From assembly GCF_963678635.1 (NCBI RefSeq), contig NC_087067.1, positions 35,729,966 to 35,793,965 on the forward strand: a stretch of 64,000 bases of DNA. The letters run 5' to 3'. The position numbers were made by a program, and so were the translations under genes. The notes below the pieces were generated by a model that saw nothing but the letters and a program-made list of their open reading frames with translations, ran no database searches and was not told where the DNA came from. Of the stretch, positions 9,541 through 22,000 are shown piece by piece (the stretch's first letter is position 1; the number at the start of each line of letters is the position of its first letter). The DNA comes from Symsagittifera roscoffensis. Lineage: Eukaryota; Xenacoelomorpha; Acoela; Convolutidae.

Positions 9541-11252
9541 GTCTACAAAAATTTGTAGCGATAACACCAAGCCCATCAGAGAGATTGGACAAAACAACTA
9601 AATCCGTGTCGCCGCCTGCACTGCAGGTGGACTCCAGCTTCGCCTAAAAGTGAACCGAAGTGAACCGGAACTAACGGACAGAACAAGGCTACGAACTCAA
9701 AAACTACGGCTCACTGACAACTGGAAGAGTAATCAACGCCAGGAAACAGAAAAAACCTACTTAGTTTTCAAAAATTTTTAACTTTTGAATTTCGAAGAAA
9801 AAAGTAGATGACCTTGAAGCTCTTTGAAATTTTAGAACAATTTATGATGGACACTTTTTTGCTAAAATTAGCCCAATTTGAGAAAACTGGATCAATAGGT
9901 CAAATTTTTATTTCGCTGGGAAAATTTATAATTAATTTCCATTTTCGTAATTAGATGTCGATCACGTTTTCCGTGACCTTTATTATTTTGCTGTTCGATA
10001 GTGGAGTTTGCTTTCCTTTTAAAAATAGAAATACACTGAACTTGAAAATAAATCAAAATTCAAACCGCGAAAAATCAAAATTGAGCGTGAACTAATTTTA
10101 AGCATTTTCCCGAAAAAAAATCAGCAAGACCTAGATTCGAGTACGTTCATTACTCTTAAAAAAGCAGAAACAAAATTGCGATCAGGACAGACGACGAAGA
10201 TCCCAGAAAGATTCATCGCAGGTAACATAGAAAGTGACGAGCTAGAAGGGATCAACCTTATATATCTGGAAAAGCTACATTTCGACGACAAAACACCGGC
10301 ATTATTTACCGTCGAAAACGACCGGCAGAAACAATTGCGCGAGCAGATTTAACAAAAAACGCTCAAAAATCTCTGGAATATGAACAAAAAATGGAGGCAA
10401 TGTCAGCTTTTAACGAAAAAAAAATTGATATACTGAAATCGGAATTGGTAACAGAAAAACGGTTTTAGAATAGATTGGATAATTAAAATACTGCAAATTT
10501 GTCTACAAATTGATAAAAGTACAGATTTGCAGATGACCACCAATGTCATCCAGCAAAAAAATTATCAACGGAAAAAAAATCGAGTACATGGTTGCAACAC
10601 CCTTGTTTATCGCAAGGCAAGGGTAAAAAAATTAACCGCTTTTGAGCGGAGGTTCATAATCTAATTGTTATTAACAAATTTTTCTAGAAAAGCTAAGAAA
10701 TATAATCTGTACACTATAATTGGAAGCAAAAATTGAAATCTTGTCGAGAAAACAAAAATCAACCAACAAAAATTCAGCAAAAAAAGCTCAAGTCAAAGTT
10801 TTTGTAGTAATGCTTCGGTAACCCTGTTTTACGACGGTGTTGACAGTTGCACCGGGCTCTTTAGTGGTTGTTCTGTTCTCAGTGTTAGTTTTGGCCCCTT
10901 TGCTGCTCAGCCTTCTGTTGCTCTCACTGTTGACGAGGATGGTGGGTGCCTCCTTCACTTCCGCTCGTCCGTGCATTGTGTGGATCTCAATGCTGTTTGC
11001 TCTACTTTTCCTGAAAATAATCAACTTTGAAATTCATATTAAATACGCATTTAGCGATATCCTTGCGCAGTATTGTCAATTTTGTAATCAAAAATATATA
11101 TTGTATCATAAGACATCAGTGAATTTTTGCTAGGTTTAAAAAAATGTTTTTCCTTGGTCTCCTAAAAAGTTGAGACTACGGACTTTGCAAAGATTTTCCA
11201 CGCCACCAGTAAATTTTAGGAAACATTAGGGTACTAAAGAAAGGCTTTTGAG
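9541..11252. other. Mostly gene-free, AT-rich; diverged dispersed-repeat fragments
   Basis: From about 9,740 to 10,110 the sequence matches a dispersed non-coding repeat. Landmarks are TTTGAGAAAACTGGATCAAT, then GATCACGTTTTTCGTGACC, then CAAACCGCGAAAAATC; diverged copies lie near 13,740, 21,960-22,460, 22,740-22,930, 28,190-28,390 and 28,780-29,010. At about 10,165-10,350 a plus-strand frame is open for some 60 codons (P-E-R-F-I-A-G-N-I-E-S-D-E-L-E-G) and is GC-richer than its surroundings. It may be a retroelement scrap, but I cannot name it. Nothing else is recognisable. Confidence 0.5.
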
Positions 11253-11581
11253 CAGGGTCAGATTTAGAAATCGCGGGGGCGGGGGGCCCTCTTTGTACTT
11301 TTTTGAGATATCCATATTTGGTGACGGACCCTAACAATTTTCTAAGGGCGCCTTTGGCGCCAATATACAATAACTCTGCGGGGGAAAGCGCGCGCCGATA
11401 AATCGAGATTTTTGGTCAAAATTTTCCAAAAAGTGCCTGAAAACGCCTTTTGACCTGTTTTTTCAAAACTTTGCCCGCGGCGCAGAAAATATGGCAAAAC
11501 AGGGTCTTTTTGGTGCTTTGGGAGACCTCGGAAAATCAATTTGGTCGACCTCAAAAGAAGGTCGAAAAAGATGCGCCCCTG
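11253..11581. mobile_element. hAT-like MITE, copy A
   Basis: The copy begins CAGGGTCAGATTTAGAAATC and ends GATGCGCCCCTG, imperfect terminal inverted repeats of the CAGGGGCGGAT type common in animal hAT MITEs. Flanking octamers CTTTTGAG (11,245-11,252) and CCTTTGAG (11,582-11,589) match at 7 of 8 bases, as expected for an aged 8-bp hAT target duplication. An internal GGCGCCTTTGGCGCC palindrome is present. There is no transposase. Confidence 0.7.
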
Positions 11582-12089
11582 CCTTTGAGGGTTTTAAAGC
11601 CTTAAGAAAGTATTCAAGGCAACTCTTCGGACAGTGAAGAGATAAGTTTATCTGGAAATTGACAGCCCCATAATCTTTTATCGGTTCTCAAATAGTTCTG
11701 GCAAACATTAGAGTAAAATTTATTTGATTTAGTTTCAATATCGAGCCTAAATTCATCGTTGCTTAGAATAATATAAATGCCAAGTCACTCTCTGTCTCAC
11801 TTGGTTTTTGAGGACTTTTCGCTGGCCTCTTTAAACCTCACTGTATTCATCGTAGATTGCGAGTGGTTCCTGGACTTGAGACCCTTTCCAGCTCCTCCTC
11901 CACTATTTCTCCGTTGCTTCTTCAAATCGTCTTGAGATTCCCCGGTCTCTCCTCGACGTTCTTCTATCTCCTCCTTTTCCTAAGCCTCTTTTTCAGTCCC
12001 CCTCCCCTTCGGAGTTCTATTGAATTGCAACTGAGAAAACTCACATTGAAACCATTCATGTTAATAGAACTCATTCGACCCCCTGCCGA

Positions 12090-12429
12090 CCCAAAGGGTC
12101 CCCCCTTTGAACTATTTTGAGATATCTATCTTTGGCGGACGGACCCCAAAATTTTTCTAAGTGCGTCATCGCCGCCAATATATACTAATTTTGAGGGGAA
12201 GCGCGCGCCGAATAAACGCAATTTTTCGGTCAAAAATTTCCAAAAAGTGCCTAAAAACGTTTTTTTTTTCAAAAAATTGCCTGCTGCGCTGAAATTGGGG
12301 CCAAAACAGGGTCTTTTTAGTACTTTGGGACAGCTCGGAAAATCAAAATGGTCGACCTAAAAAAAGATCGACAAAATAATCGAAATTTTTTTCAAATCCG
12401 CCTCTCGAGAAATCCTAGATCCGTCCCTG
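12090..12429. mobile_element. hAT-like MITE, copy B (5' end truncated)
   Basis: This aligns with copy A in the same orientation: GAGATATCTATCTTTGGCGG, then a GCGCGCGCC block, then GTGCCTAAAAACG. It ends in a clearer terminal repeat, AAATCCTAGATCCGTCCCTG. The CAGGG start of copy A is not seen here, so the left end is missing or replaced. Confidence 0.62.
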
Positions 12430-15400
12430 ACTACGGTCCTTGTCCTCACTTTTACGTCTTCACTACTCGTCTTCACTACTACATATCAATGGAAATAACT
12501 TCTTAAATACCAAAAACGTGCGTCATAAAACCAAATACTTTTCATGGTCGTTTTGACGACGGAGAGAGAAAACTGAAAAGTAGCCCCCCTTGTTGCTGCC
12601 ATAGTTTTCGTCTATCATCGACGTCTCTTCTGGCATTGTGGTCTGTCTGCTGCGACTGTTTTTGCTATCTTCGTCCACATCGATGGGCTAAAGAAGACAA
12701 CGACAGCCATTTCCAACTTTTTCAAGAGTGTCTTCATCACTATTTAGATGTTAATTAAATAACTCATTTTTCGTAGTCAAGTAAAATTTTTTGTTTGTTT
12801 TTCAAAAAAGCGCTGAAATTATCTTTTGGAGATCATCTGCTTTTAGCTCTAGACCGCGCACTAATTTCAGTCCATGAATTACAGCCTCAAATCTCAAATT
12901 GATCTTCTAAGCAGATGTTTAGAGCCTTATAAAACAGCACGGTAGAGACTTAAATTTATAAAACAGCACGGTATCTTTATATTTGTTTTAGTCTTTTTTT
13001 AGTGATCGGGTCCAAAGTATTTGAAGTTAGCTCTGAGAACTGATTGCATCTTGCCTAATTAATTTCAAACAACATTTTGGTCTAATTACTAGCGTGAACT
13101 GACATCAGACCTGAAGCCTGAAATGCCATTTTACTCTGATCGGAAAAATAACTTCGGCCAAATTTTTTCGACAAGGCTTCTTTGGAATCATATCCACGCC
13201 TGAATGAGCTTCATTAGATATCACACTCAATCGCCTGCGAGCATTCATTGAGGCACTGGGTTTTGCTCAGATGGAAAATTCGAAAATTAAAATCATCTAC
13301 AAAAACAAGTGCTTCTTGTATCAAAAATTCCATTATTTTTTTGGAGAACAAAATTTATCCTCTGGTATATGAATTTGAAAATTAAGCTTCAACTGATTTG
13401 AAAAACTCATCTACTCAAAAATCCTTCTATTAGTTTACCAATATAGCATATCATAAAAAACAGAGCTTAAAAAATTTAATCACTGAAAATTTCAATTTAC
13501 TGAAAATTTCAATTTTAAAAAAAAAAATCTTTCAATTCGAAGAAAAACAAAGCCAACAAGCAATTGGAAAAATGTCGATAAACTTTTAAAAATCTTAAAA
13601 CAACATGAGATTGTTTTTGACAAACTTTCATTGCATTGCAATACTTTCATTGAAATTTAGTATATCAGCTGAAATCTCTTTCATTCCCATTAATCCTTTA
13701 TGATAGGCACTAATTCAATAAATACATAACTCCAATATGAGAAAAATGGAAAAATCATGTAACAAAAATTTTTGAAACTGAAACTAATTACGTTTTTTCA
13801 CGCCATTGACAAACGAACAAACTTCAAACCGCATAAAGCAAAATTAGAGCGTTATCAAGTTCGGTTAACTTTCCCTGGAACAAAAAAAAAACACGTCAGA
13901 AACTAAACTCTTCACTTCGTTCATGGGCACTTAAAACTTTACAACTTCTCCAAAAAAAATCGGTTGAAATAACTGCAATTAGATCACTAACACATCATTA
14001 TCCAGAACAAAATTTCGCGCAAGATCCATTTACCGAAAGCGTAGTTGCAGGCACGCTTCACAAAAGCTTTTCAAAATTTTAAACCATCAAATGAGCATTC
14101 CGTGTGACCACCGGTTTTTCAGATAAAAACTGCCGAAAATTACACAAGAAAAAGAAACGTTAAAATTCATTCCGCTCAATGTTCCAAAGGAAAAACGGAA
14201 AAATTGCGCTCGAGATGATTTTTCACACCCAAAATTTGAACTTGAATAAGTCATTTTTGGCGGGACTTTTAAAATCATCTTAAGAAAATTTACGTTGAGC
14301 TCAAAATGAAACAACTTTTCCAGCTACTAGTTTTCATAGTTATGATGGCTTGAACAATGCCAGTTTGAGATAACTAACGGCCAATATATTAAACCCGGCT
14401 GAAATGTGCGGAGAAATTAAAAATTCAACAGCAAAAATTTAAATTTGGGCGTGAACACATCTTAAAAATTTCTTGCAAAAAAAACAGAAACCAATCACGA
14501 CCTATTTAAGATTTTTCACGACGCTCACTGACCATCAATACAAAAATTAAAACAAGAAGCCAATTAAGATTCTCGGCACCATTTGAAGTTTCTCACAGGA
14601 AATCGTAATCGGCCTTCGAATTATCAAACTATTTGAATTGAACCAAAATCGATAGTCATAATGCAAAAACTTAAATCGAGCATGAACAAAATCTTCAAAA
14701 AACAACCAGAATAAGTTTGGAGTCTTCAGTCTTCAGTATACTCTTAGACATGAATAGCCATCACCGAGAATTTGCTTCACCAAAAAGCACGATTCTTGAA
14801 GGGTGGCAAATTGCCTAGCTACCCATCTAACGACTCCGAGCGTTGTAAAATCACAGGTATTAACCCTTCCAATTACATCAGAAGCTGTGCAGAGTTAAAA
14901 GCGTTGTTGAGGTTAACATTCATGGCAACTTCGGGAAAACCCATTTTCCACAAACAGCATTCAACAATCATCAGGGGATCTTGTATAACACAATCCCTCG
15001 CTCCTGGTCTCTAATGCAGGAGGATCTTGGAAACAGTCGTCTCTATCCGAAGCCTGTGAGACAACTATTCACACTAGTTCGGCGGCTTCCAAGACCGCGT
15101 CGCAAAAATGTCGAGTGACCCCCAAGCAAAAATGTCGAGTGACCCCCAATTGCGTTTGACCCCCAAGCTTCCCAATTGCGTCTTGAAGCAATGGGCAAAA
15201 AGTCGTACGACATTGGCAGACATGGACTCGATCGAGCTGCTGGTGACGTACGGACCAACTCAATTTATAAATCGCGCTGGCAATAGGAAGTAAAATACCA
15301 GCCCAGCGCCCCAAACTCTCAGACCGTGTCCCCAGGATACACCGGGGTAGATCCAATTAATGCAGCCCTCACCGCAAAGGAATACATCACACTACGAGGT

Positions 15401-15809
15401 GCCACACTGAGTAAATTCACTGACACATAACCAAGCTGAAAAATTATAGGCGCTTAAGACATAACCCTACATAATCGAGACAAATGTACATTCATTCATA
15501 GGGTGCATTTTCATAGGGTGCAAACACAATGCAAACTCAGCATTTAAAAACCCTTTTCAGCAACACATAGAATTTGTCTCCTATCTCTTGCTCTAATTTA
15601 ATTAAAAGTAGCGGACCCTCTACAGCTAAAGTGGCTCCGGAAAAATGGTATCACACATTTCTAAAAGAAATAGTTCTGCATTTAAGTTGGTTGATGGTGT
15701 GATCAGTGAAATATTCCTACCTGTATTTTTCCCTATTAATATTAAATGCAGCAAAGCATGGAAAAACAAAACCAGAAACGTAAAGGAATCAAGTTTTGAC
15801 TGGTGAATC
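12430..15809. other. Gene-free AT-rich stretch
   Basis: I see no convincing coding region. Short ORFs here (for example 14,087-14,314 and 14,772-15,014) are in biased sequence without motifs. A diverged copy of the dispersed repeat described at 9,740 lies near 13,740-13,900. The block 15,040-15,360 is GC-richer and could be a retroelement remnant, but it has no recognisable motif. Confidence 0.5.
15102..15149 (+). repeat. Perfect 24-bp tandem duplication
   Basis: The 24-base unit starting GCAAAAATGTCGAGTGACCC occurs twice head to tail without mismatch. This looks like a small recent slippage or repair duplication inside a GC-richer island. Confidence 0.9.
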
Positions 15810-16071
15810 TTAAAGTACCTCAGCTGGTATTTGAGCTGAGAATTTGTCCTTCACTTCGCTCTCGTAAGTTCTCTCTGCCATCGATGCAACGGGTGGCTGC
15901 ACTTGGAGGAACTCACCGGGTTCATAATACATGGAAGAACCCCCTGCCAATGCCCCTCCCCCTCCCCCTCCCGGTGCCATACTGCTGCTCAAGTTAGCTC
16001 CTTTGGTCATGGGCGAGGATGACTGGTAGTTTCCACTCCGGTCTATCGTTTTGGGGGAACGACTTCGCGAT
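15810..16071 (-). CDS. Exon 9 of the nine-exon gene (terminal)
   Basis: Acceptor TTTCTTAG/ATCGCGA. It encodes the last 87 residues: R-S-R-S-P-K-T, then a run of six Gly (about 15,965), ending in Q-I-P-A-E-V-L and TAA at 15,810. No AATAAA was found close downstream. Confidence 0.7.
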
Positions 16072-19000
16072 CTAAGAAATGAATGAGGATCTTCATCTAA
16101 GAATTACCAACGATCATTTTGAAAGGGGAAAAACTCCGTGCATTTCGACCAATTTTAAACGGAAAAAAGCAATATAGTTGCACGTCGCATTCAAGTGACA
16201 AACAAATCGCCCAAAAAGCTTCAACTGCCAATTTGATGATAAGTTTAGCCTGGAATAGAAATTAAGTGATACCATGTGGATTTGATAGTGAGGAACTGTC
16301 ACATGCAATTTTCCAAATTCTGGCCATAGTGTAGTACATCACGTATGCTTGTGTAACAAAAACAGGCCAAAAAAATGCATGCATTTTCAAAAATAATTGG
16401 GAAAAATATTTTGTGCGGTTTAAATTCTCTAAATCAAAAATATGCAATTAAATTTGCAATTTGCAATAAAAAAATCAACCTTTATTACAGCACAAGCTCC
16501 GCGTAGTTTATTTATAAGAAAAAACAATGGTGAGACAGTGCATACTAACGTGCATACTTACACTTTTTGGATATAATCTTCACCGCCGACTGTGTTTTAG
16601 CACTGGTTTATTTGCTTCGAAAGACTTGCCACCAAAAAATAGCATACATTCTCCTTAAATCGATATTCACCGGTTTTAACTTCGAAACACGCTTGCTTTT
16701 CCATGAAAGCCAACGACCAAAAATCAGCAACGTGTATAATATGAAGAAACCAAAGACAATCTGAAAAAAAATTATGAGGCAAAGACCATTTTTTCACAGG
16801 AACTAAGGTGGAACTCGTTGTTGGTCACAAACCTATTTGCAAATCCTCTTGTCGGTTGTCACATTATTTAAAGCTAGCAAAAACAAGAAAACACGGCAAT
16901 AAACGGTTCAACCTCAGCAAGTAACCTGAACAAAAAATCTGATGCTGGCTATTTTATATTTCGAAAAAAATTATTTACTCTAAAACATTACAAGCTCCAT
17001 TCCCAAGTTTAGGCAAAGTCAGTCATAGGCGTTGATAGGATGTGTCGTTGAAACAAGTAAAGATAGCGTTAATTGACTCAAATTAGGTAAAATAAATAAT
17101 GTGAAACATAAACAATTGAAAATGGATTAAATACGCAAAAACTTGACCAACAAAAAGCTACAGCATCTCATGTGGCGTATTAGGTCCCATTTAAGGGCTA
17201 CTTAACTATGCTTAATTGAATTGTTCAACTTACCGCGTATATTCATTCTCATAGACGTAACCTTGTAACCTCGACTCCCTTGAACTTCTTCGTGCTTCCG
17301 GGCTATTTCGTCTCGCCGAACCGTAGTAATTACTCGGCGACACTCGACGAGAAGCCGACGGGGTTCGACTACTTCTCAGACTTCGGTCCGGAGGTTGCCG
17401 CTGTGAACTTCGGTTGAGCGCGTTCTGCTTCTTCGACATGGCTTTAAAAATTGCCTTAGCCGAAATCTTCTTGGGTCGGGTTTTGTCTCCCACCGCGGGC
17501 GACGAGCGACCATCGGCCAGTCGACTGGGGCTAGATCTCTTACGAGTCCGCCCACTCCTACGGGCAGTTGATATGAAATCAGATTCACTGGTAGTGCGTT
17601 TGCGCTGAGTCGATCTGGATTTCTGAAGCCCGTAACTTGATACTCGTCCCTGGGTCTGAAGGTTTAAATTTCTACGTCTAAATGATCATTATCTTAACCA
17701 AACAATTCGATGCTATCAAAAATATCTCAACGCAATATCTCACTTTAAAAAACATGAATCAGCATTATAAACCCACAATGAACGATTTTCTGAAAAAACT
17801 AACGGGTGCAAGTCATAAAAAAGTGAACTTTCCCTATAAAGTTTATTTTGTCTCCCTTTTAGTCGATTAGGTTTTTTGGTGTTATGTTACAATAGGTGGT
17901 AATTTTAACTACACTGCATGTATTTAGTTTGAGAACTGTAATGCATAATATAGTCATTTCATTTTCAATCAATTGTACATGCTGCTTAGATTGTTTTTGC
18001 AAATACATTACTCTGCCAGATAAATGCTATAAAAAATTCAAATTTTACACTTTTGCCAAAAAAAATTGGCTTTTAAAATAAATTGTAAATACTGTGCGAA
18101 GTATAACAAAAAATGATCCAGCTATTTAAGTTAAAATTACCCCCTATTGTAATATATCACCGGTTTTTTCTCTCGCCTGTTAGCCGATTCATTTAACTTA
18201 TCGCAAGACATTAAACCTCTATTTGAGAACTCTTTGCGCTTGTGGTTGCCGAATCGGGACCGCGACTTAAATCTACGCCTGGCTGTCCGATGTTGAGAAA
18301 CATGGGATCTATGATGAACTCGGACTCGCTCTGAGGCATAGTCTGGTCGTACAGATCGTGTTCGTTGATATCGGGTGAGTTGCTCAAGTTGATGGGCATG
18401 TCTTCATCAGCTACGTCCTTGGGTACACCTAAAATGCCATAACTAAAAATGCTCTGCTTAATGTGGTTATATACCTTGACTAGAGCATGACTTGCACCTA
18501 CGGTGCTTCAAATAGATCGGTGAACTTAAAAAGATCTTCCTAAAACATGTACCAAAACAGCGATATTTAATGAAACCGTGGAGTTAAGCTGGGCTCATCT
18601 ATCAGGGGTTTCTATTTCATAAAAAACGCCATCGAAAACCAAATGATTTGAGCAGACAACATTAGATTTGCTACCTTATATTGTACCCTGGCAGCATCCC
18701 ACTATAGAGTTGGGAATAGTTTAATTCAAATTTAAAAAAAATCATAAAAAAGCCATATTTCGGATACCAAAAAGACTTGATATTTATACCAGACAGCCAT
18801 ATTTAGAGCGAAGAATTGCAACCCCAGAGTGTAGATTGGCAAGACTCTCCGCCTTAGGGTTGAGAATTTCAAGTTCCCTTAGTTTAAACGTTGTTTTGAA
18901 AAAAAATCGCCACATCTCAAAGACTTGAAAATTTAAGCTGTCACATTTGGAGGGACAAATTGCAACCAATGAGTGTTGTACCATGATAGCACCCCACCAA

Positions 19001-22000
19001 AAGATTGAGAATTTTCAAGGTCCGTATTTTTAATATCTAATTTTTTGTACAAAAGAAACAAAAAATGAAATCATAACAAGCACCAAATCATAACAAGCAT
19101 CAAAATGAAATCATTACAAGCACTAAAAACCAAAACGATTTGAGCAGTCATCTTTGGACAACAGATTTGCAACGTAGGAATATACCCTGACAGCACCCTA
19201 TATAGGGTTGAGAAGTTCAAATTCGGTAAGTATTTATTATATCTAAGTTTTTTTAAAACAAAGCGAAGAAATCAGAAAAAACACCATTTCTCGAAAACCA
19301 AAAGGATTCAAGCAGTCATACTTGGATGCTTGATTTGGAACCCATGAGTGTACCCTGACTGTAACCCAGCCTTAGGTTGAGAAGTTTCAGGTTCAGTTAA
19401 TAATTTGTGAAACAAAAATTTTGATAGTTTTACGTTGCGAATGCAGGAAAAACGTTGAGTTAAAGCATGCACGCTCCAACAGACTTTGAAACGTCAACTT
19501 GAGGAAACATTTTAACCCCTACAAGGTTTTAGCTTTTCATGAAACCAACGTAGGGACTTCTTCAACATGTGCCAAGTGAAATTTCATAAGCATTATACTA
19601 TACGATATAGCTTAAACGTGCAAAAAAATCTTTCGTTAAACAGGCGAAAAATAAAACGCCGAATAAGCTTAAAGATGTCAACATAAGGATTCCCTAAACA
19701 TGTGTCAAGTGAAACGCCAATTAAATGATGTGTAGATTTTATGAATTACTTGATTTTGCGCTCTTTTTTGACAAGCAGCTCAAAGTATTGAAGTTCAAAG
19801 TATAAAATATTTTTAACGCGAGGCAAAGCTGCACTTCGTAAGCACGAGCGAGAAAACGCCGTAAAAGTTTCTATAATATTTTTAAAAACAGAATGCTTCG
19901 ACCTCCAATAACTCCAGAAAATAGATTCAAAAAGAAAAACTTTCTAAATCAAATAAAAATAAAAAAATTTTTTTTAATTTACTGATTATTCTTTTTAATT
20001 AAGATGACTGAATTAGATGAAATAAAAACGAAAGAATTAGAACTAATAATAGCTGAAACAGCGTTGAAAATGGACCCCAGTTGAATTAGGAAGCCAGCCA
20101 ATTTTAATCTAAACTCGCGAAACTGTCTCTAAGGTAGTCTGAAAACGGAAAACTTTCAGACCAGTTTTTCTGAGCACCAAAAACATTTTTTCAAATTTTC
20201 TTTCTGGAATCCAAATCCTGGCCAAAAAAGGTTTAATTCAATGCTACAGTTGACGCCCTTTTGAGTTTTCCTTGAGATAGTCGAAATCAGCAGAAAAAAA
20301 ACCGACCCAGATCCGAAGTCTTTTTCCACTCTTCGAGTAGTCGGAAGAAGCATCTGAGCCGACAAGACATACACTAGCTACCAATAAGGAAGATGCAAAT
20401 GAATTGCCAATACTTGTAGCAAAAATCCCACCAAATGCGCATTTCTATTTGCGTTAAAAACTTATGGCCCATAGAATGTTGGAAAAGTGTTAAAACAACA
20501 GGGAAATTGGAAAAAATGATTAAAATTTTTCAACTTCGAACTTCAAACGAAATTTATGATTGCCGGTTTTTGACACAGAAGCGATGCTTCGCTTCGCAAA
20601 CACTTGCGAGAAAACGACAAAACGCAGCTCTTATAAAGTTCAAGGATAAAAATTAGAAACAAGCCTCGAATGAGTAAAATATTCTGCAACCTCACAGTTT
20701 CGAGCCAGCGACCTAAATATTAAGAGACTCACTCACTAACCACTCAGCCACGAAAGCTTAAAATTTACCAAACACTAGCCGCAAATTAAGCAGAGAACAG
20801 ATGCTATGCAATATCCAATACTACATTGAAATTTCCAAAGAAATGAACAGTTTTATTTGCGAGTTAGCTTAGAAAAAAATAACGTTCGTAAAAATACACA
20901 AAGCTGATCGCAAATATAATACACAGAGGCAAAGTTGCACTTCGCATAGACAAGCAAAAATATGACCGACAACGCTATTGGGAATGAGAAAAATTTTGAG
21001 TCTACAGAATTTCTTCAGTGACGCACGCCAATTACGACGCATTACCAGTCAATTTGAAAGAATAAATTTTCCGATTAACATGCCTCAATTTATAGAGCGG
21101 ACACATGTTAACTAGTATACGAAAAAGTTCATTGAAAACAACCGAACCTACCCAGGTGCCAACCCTCTTATTTTGTAGCGGATCTCCTTCCCTACCTCGA
21201 CGCTACAGATGCATGCTACCATGAAGCTAAGGTGTTATTTTTAATATAATAGTCTGATTTAATATCCTTAGCATTAGCTGTACTTAATAGCTGGTCATTG
21301 ATCTTATGCACATACTGCAATATAAGAACCTTTTCAAAATGAACACTAATATTTAAGAATTAGCTTGAAAAAATGGAAAACTTAGTACTAAGAACAGTAC
21401 TCAGAGTAAAAACTTTGCTTGTGTAAAAGCTAACCACTTTAAGAAAATTCTATCAATGAGTATAACATTTATTCCGGAAATCTAAAAATTAAATTGCTCT
21501 TTCGAAACTAGAATTCAATCACGTTTTTTCGCGTCATTGCCCTTGCTCAGGGAGCAAAATATACCGATTTTTAAGCAAATACATTTAATTTGAACTCAAA
21601 AATGCTAAATGAATTCATATATGCATTAATATGTATTAATGAACTTTTGCAATTCAAAAGTGAAAACCTCTTCAATGTTTTGCACGAAAACAAAGGATTG
21701 TAATGTATTAAAGAAAGCTAAATTTGACCATCTCTTTGATACTTTACGGCCTAAAAAATGCAGACACGCAGATCGGTCGCTCCACATAGTACACCACCCG
21801 ATGACCATATTCGATAATGTTTCATAAACATGTCCCTTAACATAATTTCAAGAGAGTCGCTTAGCCATCAAATGAAATCGAAAACGCAATGGAGGATCAA
21901 TTTCCAATTTTTACACCATAGCCAAGACACCGTTGAAACAGAGTCAATGAAAAAAAAAACCGAAAAAAACGTTACCTTATTTTTTGGAAAAATCTAAGCT

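Noticed and set aside
10600-10660. GC hairpin AACCGCTTTTGAGCGG as a terminator or regulatory site
   Set aside because: Isolated small hairpin with no gene beside it and no repetition.
11857-12120. 87-codon plus ORF rich in Ser, Leu and Pro
   Set aside because: It is biased CT-rich sequence that overlaps the start of MITE copy B; no motif.
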